From assembly GCA_024206335.1 (NCBI GenBank), contig JAAGZL010000274.1, positions 1 to 37,038 on the forward strand: a DNA stretch of 37,038 nt. Direction: 5' to 3'. Source of the stretch: Gammaproteobacteria bacterium. Its GTDB lineage: Bacteria; Pseudomonadota; Gammaproteobacteria; Chromatiales; Chromatiaceae. The translations under genes were made by a program, and so were the position numbers. A model generated the notes under the pieces. The model ran no database searches. It was given only the letters and a program-made list of their open reading frames with translations, and was not told the DNA's origin. Each line of letters opens with the position of its first letter. The stretch's first letter is position 1. Below, in pieces: positions 16,775 through 24,016 of the stretch.

Positions 16775-18385
16775 TTATTGACGCACTGCCCCATCCTGAC
16801 TGGACTGAACCGCCTCCAGGTCATCCGCAATGTCCACCACTCGACAATCTCCACACATGGTCAAACGCTTTCGGGACCGCTCACTCTGAAACATCCAGTG
16901 ACCTTGCAATCTATTCAGCATGTTTGTGATGGTGGATTTAGTGGCAAACGGTTTGCCACAGGAGCTGCAGTGGAATGGCGCCTCCTGGCACAGCAACCGG
17001 GCCCGCCTGCGATCCTCGGCATCCAGCAGCAGGCGCGGGGTAATCCAGATGGCATCTTCCGGGCAGGTACGGGTGCAGATCCCGCACTGAATACAGTTGG
17101 CTTCTATGAAACTGAGTTTTGGCTCATCCCCCCCCGACTGCAGCGCGTTACCGGGACAGGCCCCGACACAGGAGAGACAGAGGGTGCACGCCCCCTCCTC
17201 CACAAAGGCAGCACCAAAGGGGGCCCCGACTTCCAGGGTGATCACTGGCTTGACCCGCTCCGCCTGGGCATAGAGGTGATCAATGGCCATGTAGGTGGTT
17301 GTGCGTTTACCTCCAACCCCGGAGTATCCGGCAACCTGAATCTCTGGCATCACCGGTGGGGGTGGGAGCTGCAATTCAGACAGATTCACCAAACGCACCG
17401 ACTCCTGCGGATACCCCAGGGCCTGCAAAATCTCCGTTGCGATCCCGATCTGCCCCTGCACGGCATCCATCACCGCAGCAGCAATGTCGTCATCATGCAA
17501 CAGCCAGACACCCCGGGCACCGTAGGCCAAGGCCGAGAGCCAGGTTTCCAGCCCGACGCTGGCCAGCTCTTCCACCATAAACGGTAGCAGGTTGTTGTTG
17601 GCGGATTCGAACAGATCCCCTGCCGATCCGGTATGAATGAGTATGACGGGATCACTCCCCCCCTCTTCATTATATGTGCGTAACAGGGCACGCAGACGAC
17701 TCAAGGTATCCTTCACATTAGGGTAGAGATAACGGATGGCACCTGAGGGACAGACAGTGGCACACCCCCCCCCACCCTGGCATAGAAACGGGTCGACCTC
17801 TATTCGCTCTGCCAGAGATGTGATTGCCGTTGCGGGACAGGTGTCAATACAGGCGGTGCAGGCGGTCTTGCCATTTCGTCCGTGGGCACAAATACCGGCA
17901 TCGTAGTCAACAAAGACGGGAGACTCGAAGCTACCTACCATCTCAGACAGGGCCTCAGAGGCGGCAGACAGACCATCTTCATCCGCGCTGACATGGAGGT
18001 AACCAGCTGGCGTCAACGCCATATTCAGCACGGGCTCAGGACTGAGATCAAGCACCAAGTCCACCTCCAGGGTCCTGGCGCTCGGCCCATCCGGCTCATC
18101 CAGCTGAATCCTGAAGGCTCCCAGGTGCCCCTCTATACGCGGAGGGGGAGCTGGCAACCCTTGCTCATCCTCACTCTCCAACAACACCAGCTCGGGTTGA
18201 AGCTTTTTGTCCAGATGCGAGGCCAGTGCCAGCGCCATCCTATCGCCAATAACCGCCACCTTCCCCCTGGATTGATAGCTCACCAACCCGGTGGCATCCA
18301 CATAAACCAGCTGCATTGCCTCCAGTGCTGTCCGACGCGCCCGCGAGTTCTGGGACCTGATGGTCTGTTCCAACTGTCGGGTCAT
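16775..18385 (-). CDS. FDH-operon polyferredoxin (4Fe-4S dicluster protein)
   Basis: 536-residue cytoplasmic protein with no signal or membrane helix. A Cys-rich block near the N-terminal third (C166, C176/179/183, then C202/208/212) and a classic 2[4Fe-4S] ferredoxin unit in the C-terminal third (CTLCLSCVGACPGNAL and CIQCGICTRTCPEDA) are followed by two CxxC pairs (CSSCGK, CGDC) that could bind zinc or another cluster. Proteins of this design occur with DUF3305, DUF3306 and TorD in proteobacterial FDH operons; the role is not established, but maturation or electron delivery during assembly is likely. It overlaps the DUF3306 gene by 4 bp (ATGA). Confidence 0.85.
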   Translation of the reverse strand: MTRQLEQTIRSQNSRARRTALEAMQLVYVDATGLVSYQSRGKVAVIGDRMALALASHLDKKLQPELVLLESEDEQGLPAPPPRIEGHLGAFRIQLDEPDGPSARTLEVDLVLDLSPEPVLNMALTPAGYLHVSADEDGLSAASEALSEMVGSFESPVFVDYDAGICAHGRNGKTACTACIDTCPATAITSLAERIEVDPFLCQGGGGCATVCPSGAIRYLYPNVKDTLSRLRALLRTYNEEGGSDPVILIHTGSAGDLFESANNNLLPFMVEELASVGLETWLSALAYGARGVWLLHDDDIAAAVMDAVQGQIGIATEILQALGYPQESVRLVNLSELQLPPPPVMPEIQVAGYSGVGGKRTTTYMAIDHLYAQAERVKPVITLEVGAPFGAAFVEEGACTLCLSCVGACPGNALQSGGDEPKLSFIEANCIQCGICTRTCPEDAIWITPRLLLDAEDRRRARLLCQEAPFHCSSCGKPFATKSTITNMLNRLQGHWMFQSERSRKRLTMCGDCRVVDIADDLEAVQSSQDGAVRQ

Positions 18386-18924
18386 GACAACACCTCATCA
18401 TCATCAGAGTGCTCAATATCAGGTTCCGCAACGGTGCTGTTCGATGGTGCGGACCTGTCTGCCTCCACCTCAGCCGGGGGATTCTGTTCAGGGGAGAGTG
18501 ATTCAGACAGCTGCTCGGAGCCGTAAACATCTGAAGTGCGCGGCTCGTCCCCACTCCCCAGTTGTTGTAGACCAGACACCACGTGGTCCAGCTTGGTGAA
18601 GCAGGTAAAATCATCATTGTAGTCATCAAGACCATCACACAGGTTGAAATCTGCCGCATGAAACAGCTTGCGCAGGGCCAGTTGGCGCAGCTCATCGCTA
18701 ACCTCGGAAGAGAGAAAACCGCTGTAGTCAGAACTGTCATCCAGGCTATCCAGCGCTGGCATATCCTTGTCGGTCAGCGGTGGTGACTCAACCTCGGCCG
18801 GTTCGACCGCTGCATCCTGCCCCACTGCCGATTGTTGTCGCTCCTCATGCTTGCGGCTGGACCAGCGGGAATAGAACCCCTCATCACCCTCCGGCAGATC
18901 AGCATCTGAATCTATCCGGCTCAT
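18382..18924 (-). CDS. DUF3306 domain protein of FDH operon
   Basis: 180-residue, very acidic, low-complexity protein of unknown function. It carries the DUF3306 signature: an N-terminal GFYSRWSSRKHEERQQ, a variable acidic linker, then the helix SSEVSDELRQLALRKLFHAADFNLCDGLDDYNDDF (about 70-105), where LRxxALRKLF is the most conserved part. The last 70 residues are rich in Ser, Pro, Glu and Asp and look disordered. It overlaps both neighbours by 4 bp, so it is translated with DUF3305 and the polyferredoxin. No catalytic motif is visible. Confidence 0.8.
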   Translation of the reverse strand: MSRIDSDADLPEGDEGFYSRWSSRKHEERQQSAVGQDAAVEPAEVESPPLTDKDMPALDSLDDSSDYSGFLSSEVSDELRQLALRKLFHAADFNLCDGLDDYNDDFTCFTKLDHVVSGLQQLGSGDEPRTSDVYGSEQLSESLSPEQNPPAEVEADRSAPSNSTVAEPDIEHSDDDEVLS

Positions 18925-19442
18925 AGTGGACTACCTCTGTCACCGCCCTGCTTCCAATCCGTTAGATTGCGCTTCTCCCTCTTGGTGGGCAAATAGTGGG
19001 CCAGCACAAAGGCCTCGACCCAACGGTAGATTTCCGGTGGCATATTCACCGAATAGACCTCATCTTCACCCTCCAGATAGGCATGGGCCTCATCAAAACT
19101 GAGACTCACCAATACCGGCTGCGGCACACCATCCTCATCCATATCGGCCACGACAAAACAGCGCGGCTGAGGGGACATCAGATTGTGGTAGTAACTCTCA
19201 CACTCATCTATGTGGAGCTGAAGTGGATAACCCGGATATAGATAACGCTGTACATCAGACTTGTCATAGATCTTTTGCGCACCACTAGCGGTGGCGTGAG
19301 TCCCAATGGCCGCCGTCACCCCCACCGCCTCCCAGTGGTGATCCACCCAGGTGGTTCTGGACTGGGTACGCTCCATAATCACCGCAACCGTGAAAGCCCC
19401 TGGCAGAGCTGCAGCGGTCTGCTCAATATCATCAGAAGCCAT
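18921..19442 (-). CDS. DUF3305 domain protein, first gene of FDH operon
   Basis: 173-residue soluble protein. FTVAVIMERTQSRTTWVDHHWEAVGV near the N-terminus and YPLQLHIDECESYYHNLMSPQPRCFVV in the middle match DUF3305, which occurs almost only beside FDH genes; function unknown, probably enzyme maturation. MPPEIYRWVEAFVLAHYLP near residue 135 is also typical. ATG 19442 has a modest GGGTGG site upstream and follows a sigma-54 promoter match by about 40 bp, making it the leader gene of the minus-strand FDH operon. Confidence 0.8.
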   Translation of the reverse strand: MASDDIEQTAAALPGAFTVAVIMERTQSRTTWVDHHWEAVGVTAAIGTHATASGAQKIYDKSDVQRYLYPGYPLQLHIDECESYYHNLMSPQPRCFVVADMDEDGVPQPVLVSLSFDEAHAYLEGEDEVYSVNMPPEIYRWVEAFVLAHYLPTKREKRNLTDWKQGGDRGSPL

Positions 19443-19483
19443 ACGACACCACCCTTAAAGGTCAGAAGAGATAAGGGGTTTCC

Positions 19484-19499
19484 AGCAAGTTGCATACCA
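19484..19499 (-). promoter_or_regulatory. sigma-54 promoter for the FDH operon
   Basis: Minus strand TGGTATGCAACTTGCT matches the -24/-12 consensus TGGYAYRNNNNTTGCW at every specified position, with the required 10 nt between GG and GC. The predicted start is about 30 nt upstream of the DUF3305 ATG at 19442. A sigma-54-dependent activator is encoded nearby (21721-23088). Confidence 0.75.
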
Positions 19500-19593
19500 G
19501 AAGGCTCTAAACTCCCAGAAACATGCGAATAACGGCAACGCCGGGAGAATAATCCGTAAAAAGGAACTTCAAAAAATAACGGCAAAAAGTCCC

Positions 19594-19606
19594 ATCCCCT
19601 GGGGAT
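19594..19606. promoter_or_regulatory. 13-bp palindrome midway between divergent sigma-54 promoters
   Basis: ATCCCC-T-GGGGAT is a perfect inverted repeat lying about 95 bp upstream of each of the two outward sigma-54 promoters, a typical position for an NtrC-type upstream activator site. The assignment to the local regulator is inference. Confidence 0.4.
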
Positions 19607-19689
19607 TGTGCGACAAATCAGACCAGAGAGGGCCACATCCCGGCAGTGAAAGGCGGACAAATTCGCCGCAAAAGGACAACGCAGTTGTT

Positions 19690-19705
19690 CGGCACAGAAT
19701 TTGCC
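19690..19705 (+). promoter_or_regulatory. sigma-54 promoter upstream of fdhD
   Basis: CGGCACAGAATTTGCC has the GGCAC-N5-TTGC core with correct 10-nt GG-GC spacing; only the two flanking bases deviate from consensus. It predicts a leader of about 175 nt before fdhD ATG 19891. Confidence 0.6.
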
Positions 19706-19890
19706 TACTCCATAATCAACCACGCCACTCTGGGAACAGCACCTCTAGACATTTTTCCGGTGGATGCGGATATGGCGCCCCATGGAGGGTGTAAACGTCA
19801 CCCAAGAACAGGTTGCACGGTGTCCATGGATGATCGCCACATGAGCCAAAACTTAAATGAACCATCGCCACTAACCAAAACGAGTACGCC

Positions 19891-20757
19891 ATGGCCACTT
19901 CAGACCACACATACCACCCGGAACTGACCAACGCAGGTCTCGACGCCGCCGCCCCAGTTACCGCCCTGGATGAGTTTGGACAACCACGTGACGGTCACAT
20001 AGCGGCAGAACGCGCCCTCACCATCTACCTGGATAAGAGGGAGATCATCACCCTCATGACGCTTGGAACCAAGCCAGAACTGCTGATACTTGGCTGGCTG
20101 CATAACCAGCGTTTGATCACCAATCTGGAGCAGATCCGCTGCATCCAGGTGGACTGGATCACAGGATCCGCTGCAGTCATCACCTACGACGGGGTTGAGG
20201 GGCTAGATGAAAAGCTGGGACGAAAGACCGTAACCACAGGCTGCGGCCAGGGCACCATCTTTGGCTCCCTAATGGATGACCTGGAAAAAATCACCCTGCC
20301 ACGAGTCGAGACCCAACAGTCCCAGATCTATGGGATGCTCCAAACCCTAAACAATCACAATGAGATTTACCGCCAGGCCGGGGCGGTGCACGGTTGTGCA
20401 CTCTGCCTGGATACCGAGATACAACTCTTCATAGAAGACGTGGGACGTCACAACGCGGTGGATGCCATCGCCGGCCACATGTGGCTGCATGCCACACCCG
20501 GCCATGACAAGGTATTCTACACCACGGGCCGTCTTACCTCCGAGATGGTGATCAAGGTGGCACAGATGGGGATACCGGTACTGCTCTCCCGCTCCGGGGT
20601 TACCCAGATGGGATTGGAACTGGCACAAAAGATGGGCATAACCCTTATTGCCCGGGCCAAGGGCAACCACTTCCTGGTTTATAACGGGGCGGAAAACATC
20701 AACTATGATGCCATTCCAGAACAACACCTGCGCCCCCTGGCCGTCAACCAGGCCTGA
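19891..20757 (+). CDS. fdhD: FdhD, sulfur carrier/accessory protein for formate dehydrogenase
   Basis: Moves sulfur from a cysteine desulfurase to the bis-MGD cofactor of FDH, forming the essential Mo/W=S ligand. 288 residues with the FdhD hallmarks: an AAERALTIYLDKREIITLMTLGTKPELLILGWL block, EDVGRHNAVDAIAG (182-195) and TTGRLTSEMVIKVAQMGIPVLLSRSG. The mobile-loop motif is TTGCGQGT: Cys118 is present, but the second Cys of the E. coli CxxC loop is Gly here. Another CxxC (C169/C172, HGCALC) lies downstream. The start at ATG 19891 has a weak ribosome site. It diverges from the FDH operon and is followed 14 bp later by the HTH regulator gene. Confidence 0.94.
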   Translation: MATSDHTYHPELTNAGLDAAAPVTALDEFGQPRDGHIAAERALTIYLDKREIITLMTLGTKPELLILGWLHNQRLITNLEQIRCIQVDWITGSAAVITYDGVEGLDEKLGRKTVTTGCGQGTIFGSLMDDLEKITLPRVETQQSQIYGMLQTLNNHNEIYRQAGAVHGCALCLDTEIQLFIEDVGRHNAVDAIAGHMWLHATPGHDKVFYTTGRLTSEMVIKVAQMGIPVLLSRSGVTQMGLELAQKMGITLIARAKGNHFLVYNGAENINYDAIPEQHLRPLAVNQA

Positions 20758-20771
20758 CCGGGATAGCCAGC

Positions 20772-21686
20772 ATGCCCACCACGACAAGCCAGCAACCAGA
20801 TGTCTTTATGAGCGTAAAGCAGGTTGCGGAGTATCTGCACCTGAATGAAAAAAAGATCTACTCTCTGGTCAGCGACGGTAAGATCCCAGCCACCAAGATC
20901 ACCGGCAAATGGATGTTCCCGCGGGAGCTGGTGGACCATTGGATGCTCGACTCCGCCCACGGCGGCCTGCTCACCGACCGGCTTATAATCGCCGGTAGTG
21001 ATGACCCGCTGATCTACCGGCTGGTCCTTAACTTTGCCCATGAGACCGGCTCGCACGCCCTGATCAGCTATACACCAACCGGCACCCGGCTGGGGCTCGA
21101 ACTGCTACAGGCCAATCGGGTCGATGCCTGCGGGATCCACTGGGGTCCAAACAGTGAGAGCCACACCCGCCATCCGGCCCTGTTACGACAGCACCACGAA
21201 CATCACAAATGGGTGTTGATCCGTGCCTTCCGCCGGGAACAGGGACTGGTGGTCAGATCGGACCTGACCTGCTACCGGAATGATATATCCCAGCTGTTCG
21301 ACAGTCGCTTCCGTTGGTCTCTACGACAATCAGGCGCCGGATCCCAACGCTTTCTGTTGGAGATGCTTAGCCGGTACAACATGAACAGTGACCAGCTGAA
21401 CGCCAGTGTTACCTCCCTCTCAGAACGCGAGGCCGCTTCCTCCATCGCCATGGGCCTGGCAGATGTAGCGCCCGGCACCCGCGCGACCGCCGAGGAGTAT
21501 GGCGCCTGCTTTATCCCTGTAGGCTGGGAGGCCTTTGACCTTGCCCTGCCCCGCGGAATCTGGTTCCGTCGCCTGTTTCAAAATCTTGTGGGTTGTCTTC
21601 AGTCTCAGCACTGCAGAACCATTGCTGATAGCCTCACAGGTTATGACCTGAGCGAAGCGGGAAAACTGGTATGGGGGGATGAGTAG
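20772..21686 (+). CDS. One-component regulator: excisionase-type HTH plus periplasmic-binding-like domain
   Basis: 304 residues. The N-terminus (about 12-56) is an excisionase/MerR-like helix-turn-helix: FMSVKQVAEYLHLNEKKIYSLVSDGKIPATKITGKW in sense, with the usual YxLVxxGxIPAxKxxGxW spacing. The rest (about 68-290) looks like the PBP-like domain seen in molybdate-linked regulators: RLIIAGSDDPLIYRL, then WSLRQSGAGSQRFLLEML, then SIAMGLADVAPGTRATAEEYG and FIPVGWEAFDLALP. I infer a cytoplasmic ligand sensor for molybdate, tungstate or a related anion. It is 14 bp after fdhD and ends 34 bp before the convergent response regulator. Confidence 0.8.
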   Translation: MPTTTSQQPDVFMSVKQVAEYLHLNEKKIYSLVSDGKIPATKITGKWMFPRELVDHWMLDSAHGGLLTDRLIIAGSDDPLIYRLVLNFAHETGSHALISYTPTGTRLGLELLQANRVDACGIHWGPNSESHTRHPALLRQHHEHHKWVLIRAFRREQGLVVRSDLTCYRNDISQLFDSRFRWSLRQSGAGSQRFLLEMLSRYNMNSDQLNASVTSLSEREAASSIAMGLADVAPGTRATAEEYGACFIPVGWEAFDLALPRGIWFRRLFQNLVGCLQSQHCRTIADSLTGYDLSEAGKLVWGDE

Positions 21687-21720
21687 ATGAAGAGCGGCCA
21701 CTGGCCATAACCATGTAGCT

Positions 21721-23088
21721 TCAGCCTGTACCCCAGGCCTGAACCTTACGTTCCAGGGTTTTTCTTGAAACACCCAGCAACCTGGCAGCGGCAGATTTAT
21801 TGCCACCCTCCTGCTCCAATACCTTAAGAATGTGACGCTTCACCACCGTATCCAAGGCATAACCATCTCCCTCTTCAGATACCTGATCGCTGCTGGAGTC
21901 ACCCACCAGCGCCGCCACGCACCCGCTCGGTTCTCGGTTAAGCAGCAGACAACGTTCAATGACATTCTTCAGTTCCCGCACATTACCAGGCCAGCTATAG
22001 AGTCGCAGGCGGGTGATCTCCCTCTCGCACAGCTTTGGAACTTCCAAGCCTAGTTCGGAAGAGAGTATATTTATGAAATGTCTGGCCAACAGGGGGATAT
22101 CCTCCCGCCGCTCACGCAGAGAAGGCATGGTTATAGAGAGCACATTGAGTCGGTAAAACAGGTCCTCCCGGAACTCCCCACTGCGCATATCCTCTCCCAG
22201 ATCGCGGTTGGTAGCGGCGATAATGCGCACCTTCACCGGTAGCTCCTGATTGGAACCGACCGGGCGCACGCTACGCTCCTCCAACACCCGCAACAGGTGG
22301 GCCTGCAGGGAGAGTGGCATCTCACCAATCTCATCCAGAAACAGCGTTCCCTCATTGGCATGGGTAAATAGCCCCATCCGGGTCTGCATGGCACCGGTAA
22401 ACGCCCCTTTCACATGACCGAATAACTCACTCTCCAGCAGCTCTGCAGACATGGCACTGCAATTTACCGCTACAAAGCTGCCGGTACAGCCACTCCACTC
22501 ATGGATGGCCCGTGCCGCAAGCTCCTTGCCAGTACCGGACTCCCCTTCGATCAACACCGTTGAAGGCATGGGCGCTATACGCTTGATCAGCTGGCGGAGC
22601 TGTACTATCTGTGTACAATCCCCCACCAGACCCAAGTTGTCGGCGCCCTGTTCCACCTCCCTGCGCAACACGGATATCTGTCGTTTCGTATGCTGACGTT
22701 GCTGATGGCGTTGTACTGCCGCGACCATCTGCTCCATACCAAACGGCTTTGTGATGAAATCATCAGCCCCGGCCCGCAATGCAACAATGGCAGTCTCCAG
22801 ATCGGCATCAGCGGTCATAAAAATCACCCCTGTAGCACCGCCTTGCTCCCTCAATTCTGTCACCCACTCCACTCCAACCTGACCCAGCAGGCAACTATCA
22901 GCAATGATCAGGTCGAAGAAGCATCGTTGACACAGGGTCTTCGCCATCTCTACATCCCCAGCCACCTCTATCAGGCCAAAGTATTTGCGCAGATCACGCT
23001 GCAGAAGATGACAAATACCCGGTTCATCATCGACTATCAGTACCGATGACATATTTACCAAGGTCTTCTCTACATGATTATTATTCAT
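21721..23088 (-). CDS. Sigma-54-dependent response regulator (NtrC family)
   Basis: 455 residues with three modules. A receiver domain (about 13-130) carries the acidic pair DDE (20-22), a phospho-acceptor Asp64 in IIADSCL and the conserved Lys114 in ITKPF. An AAA+ sigma-54 interaction domain (about 152-390) carries Walker A GESGTGKE (182-189), the sigma-54 loop GAFTGA (228-233) and Walker [11 protein letters not shown] (247-256). A Fis-type HTH ([20 protein letters not shown]) ends the protein. No histidine kinase gene is in the window, so it is an orphan here. The start is ATG 23088 or 23052 ([11 protein letters not shown]); neither has a strong ribosome site. It most likely activates the three sigma-54 promoters around it. 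Confidence 0.93.
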   Translation of the reverse strand: MNNNHVEKTLVNMSSVLIVDDEPGICHLLQRDLRKYFGLIEVAGDVEMAKTLCQRCFFDLIIADSCLLGQVGVEWVTELREQGGATGVIFMTADADLETAIVALRAGADDFITKPFGMEQMVAAVQRHQQRQHTKRQISVLRREVEQGADNLGLVGDCTQIVQLRQLIKRIAPMPSTVLIEGESGTGKELAARAIHEWSGCTGSFVAVNCSAMSAELLESELFGHVKGAFTGAMQTRMGLFTHANEGTLFLDEIGEMPLSLQAHLLRVLEERSVRPVGSNQELPVKVRIIAATNRDLGEDMRSGEFREDLFYRLNVLSITMPSLRERREDIPLLARHFINILSSELGLEVPKLCEREITRLRLYSWPGNVRELKNVIERCLLLNREPSGCVAALVGDSSSDQVSEEGDGYALDTVVKRHILKVLEQEGGNKSAAARLLGVSRKTLERKVQAWGTG

Positions 23089-23394
23089 AGCTATTCAGCC
23101 TATTCCCATTCACCGATATATCTACTTCCTGGATAGCGTCCTAGCCTGGTGCTTTCTCCAACACTGCATTTCACCCCTCGCTACAGGAACGAATAACATC
23201 AGGTTCCTGACCAACTGGTCCGTGTTGAACGCCACTTGCTTACCCAACAACCAGGCATACAATCCAACCCGGCCGGCAGAGTAATACCTTGATGTGCCCT
23301 TCTAAGAACAAACAGAGGAATCCGAAAAACAGTCACGGGGTGTGGATAGATTCCTGCCCGCACTGGTTTAGCACCCATTTGAGCTTAAACTTAT

Positions 23395-23422
23395 GTAACC
23401 CGCGGATCAGAGTCCGCGTTAC
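23395..23422. repeat. strong hairpin upstream of the tup promoter
   Basis: GTAACCCGCGGA and TCCGCGTTAC pair over 10 bp, with one bulged C and a 6-nt loop. A T-rich stretch begins about 12 nt later on the plus strand (23437-23454). No plus-strand gene precedes it; it may end an unannotated small RNA or be an activator site about 210 bp upstream of the sigma-54 promoter. Confidence 0.4.
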
Positions 23423-23623
23423 ACTCAAGTCTGGTTCATTTTTTCTATTTTTCAACCCTGTTATTGCAACATTCTGTCCCAGTACCACCTCAGTTTCAGC
23501 GCAGAAAAGAACTTCGCCCTCACTTTAACCCCGTCTCAACTCCCTTCTTTCCCCCAATGTTTCCGTTGAATTTCACCTGAAAAGCGATTTCCTCCAACGC
23601 ACACCGGGGCCAAACCAACGGCT

Positions 23624-23638
23624 TGCCAAAGATTGGCA
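23624..23638. promoter_or_regulatory. inverted repeat overlapping the tup sigma-54 -24 element
   Basis: TGCCAA-aga-TTGGCA is a perfect 6-bp inverted repeat whose right arm is part of the -24 box of the promoter at 23634. A protein bound here would block sigma-54 polymerase, so it is a candidate repressor operator; the HTH/PBP-like regulator is one candidate. Confidence 0.4.
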
Positions 23639-23649
23639 TTGGATTTGCA
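23634..23649 (+). promoter_or_regulatory. sigma-54 promoter upstream of tupA
   Basis: TGGCATTGGATTTGCA matches TGGYAYRNNNNTTGCW at all but one position, with correct GG-GC spacing. It points to the tupABC-mobA-moeA operon, whose first start codon is at 24017. Confidence 0.65.
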
Positions 23650-24016
23650 AAAGCTTAATCAAATGGAGTCTCTTTCATATTGGACAAAACCGGTGGCAGT
23701 TTATTTAGACCTCCGAGTTTAGTGGTTTCAGCATGGTTCTTATCAATACTACAAAAGTCGCATTGAGGGTAATAAACTGACAGGAGAAACTTGTACCGAA
23801 TCCACCTGCACCTTCTGGTACAGGAGATTGCCGGACGATAAATATCTTTGTGACAGCAGGCATTGTTATTCTTATTATCCCATTGCTAAAGTCATGCAAC
23901 CGACTACCTCACTGTAAGAAAGGTAGAGAAACTTGATGACTTGGGTTTCGGGGTAGATGAAACGAGCTACCAGGTTTCAATAAAAACAACACCAACCGCT
24001 TGCAGAGGGAAATGAG

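Larger units (their letters stand above)
19443..19890. other. divergent regulatory region between FDH operon and fdhD
   Basis: 448 bp with no convincing gene. It contains two sigma-54 promoter matches pointing outwards (minus at 19484-19499, plus at 19690-19705), a 13-bp palindrome between them (19594-19606), a TTGT-gcg-ACAA palindrome (19606-19616) and a small hairpin GCGG-acaaatt-CGCCGC near 19652-19668. Such a layout fits binding of an enhancer-type activator between the promoters. Confidence 0.6.
23089..24016. other. 928-bp intergenic/leader region upstream of tupA
   Basis: No supported gene. Frames of 60-80 residues exist on both strands but lack ribosome sites and recognisable content. 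It holds a hairpin (23395-23422), a 15-bp inverted repeat (23624-23638) and a sigma-54 promoter match (23634-23649). If that promoter serves tupA, its leader is about 355 nt, long enough for structured or translated regulation. A 19-codon frame from ATG 23662 is possible but unsupported. Confidence 0.5.

Noticed and set aside
23705-23899. 64-residue minus-strand ORF in the tup leader
   Set aside because: No ribosome site or family; lies opposite the predicted tup leader transcript.
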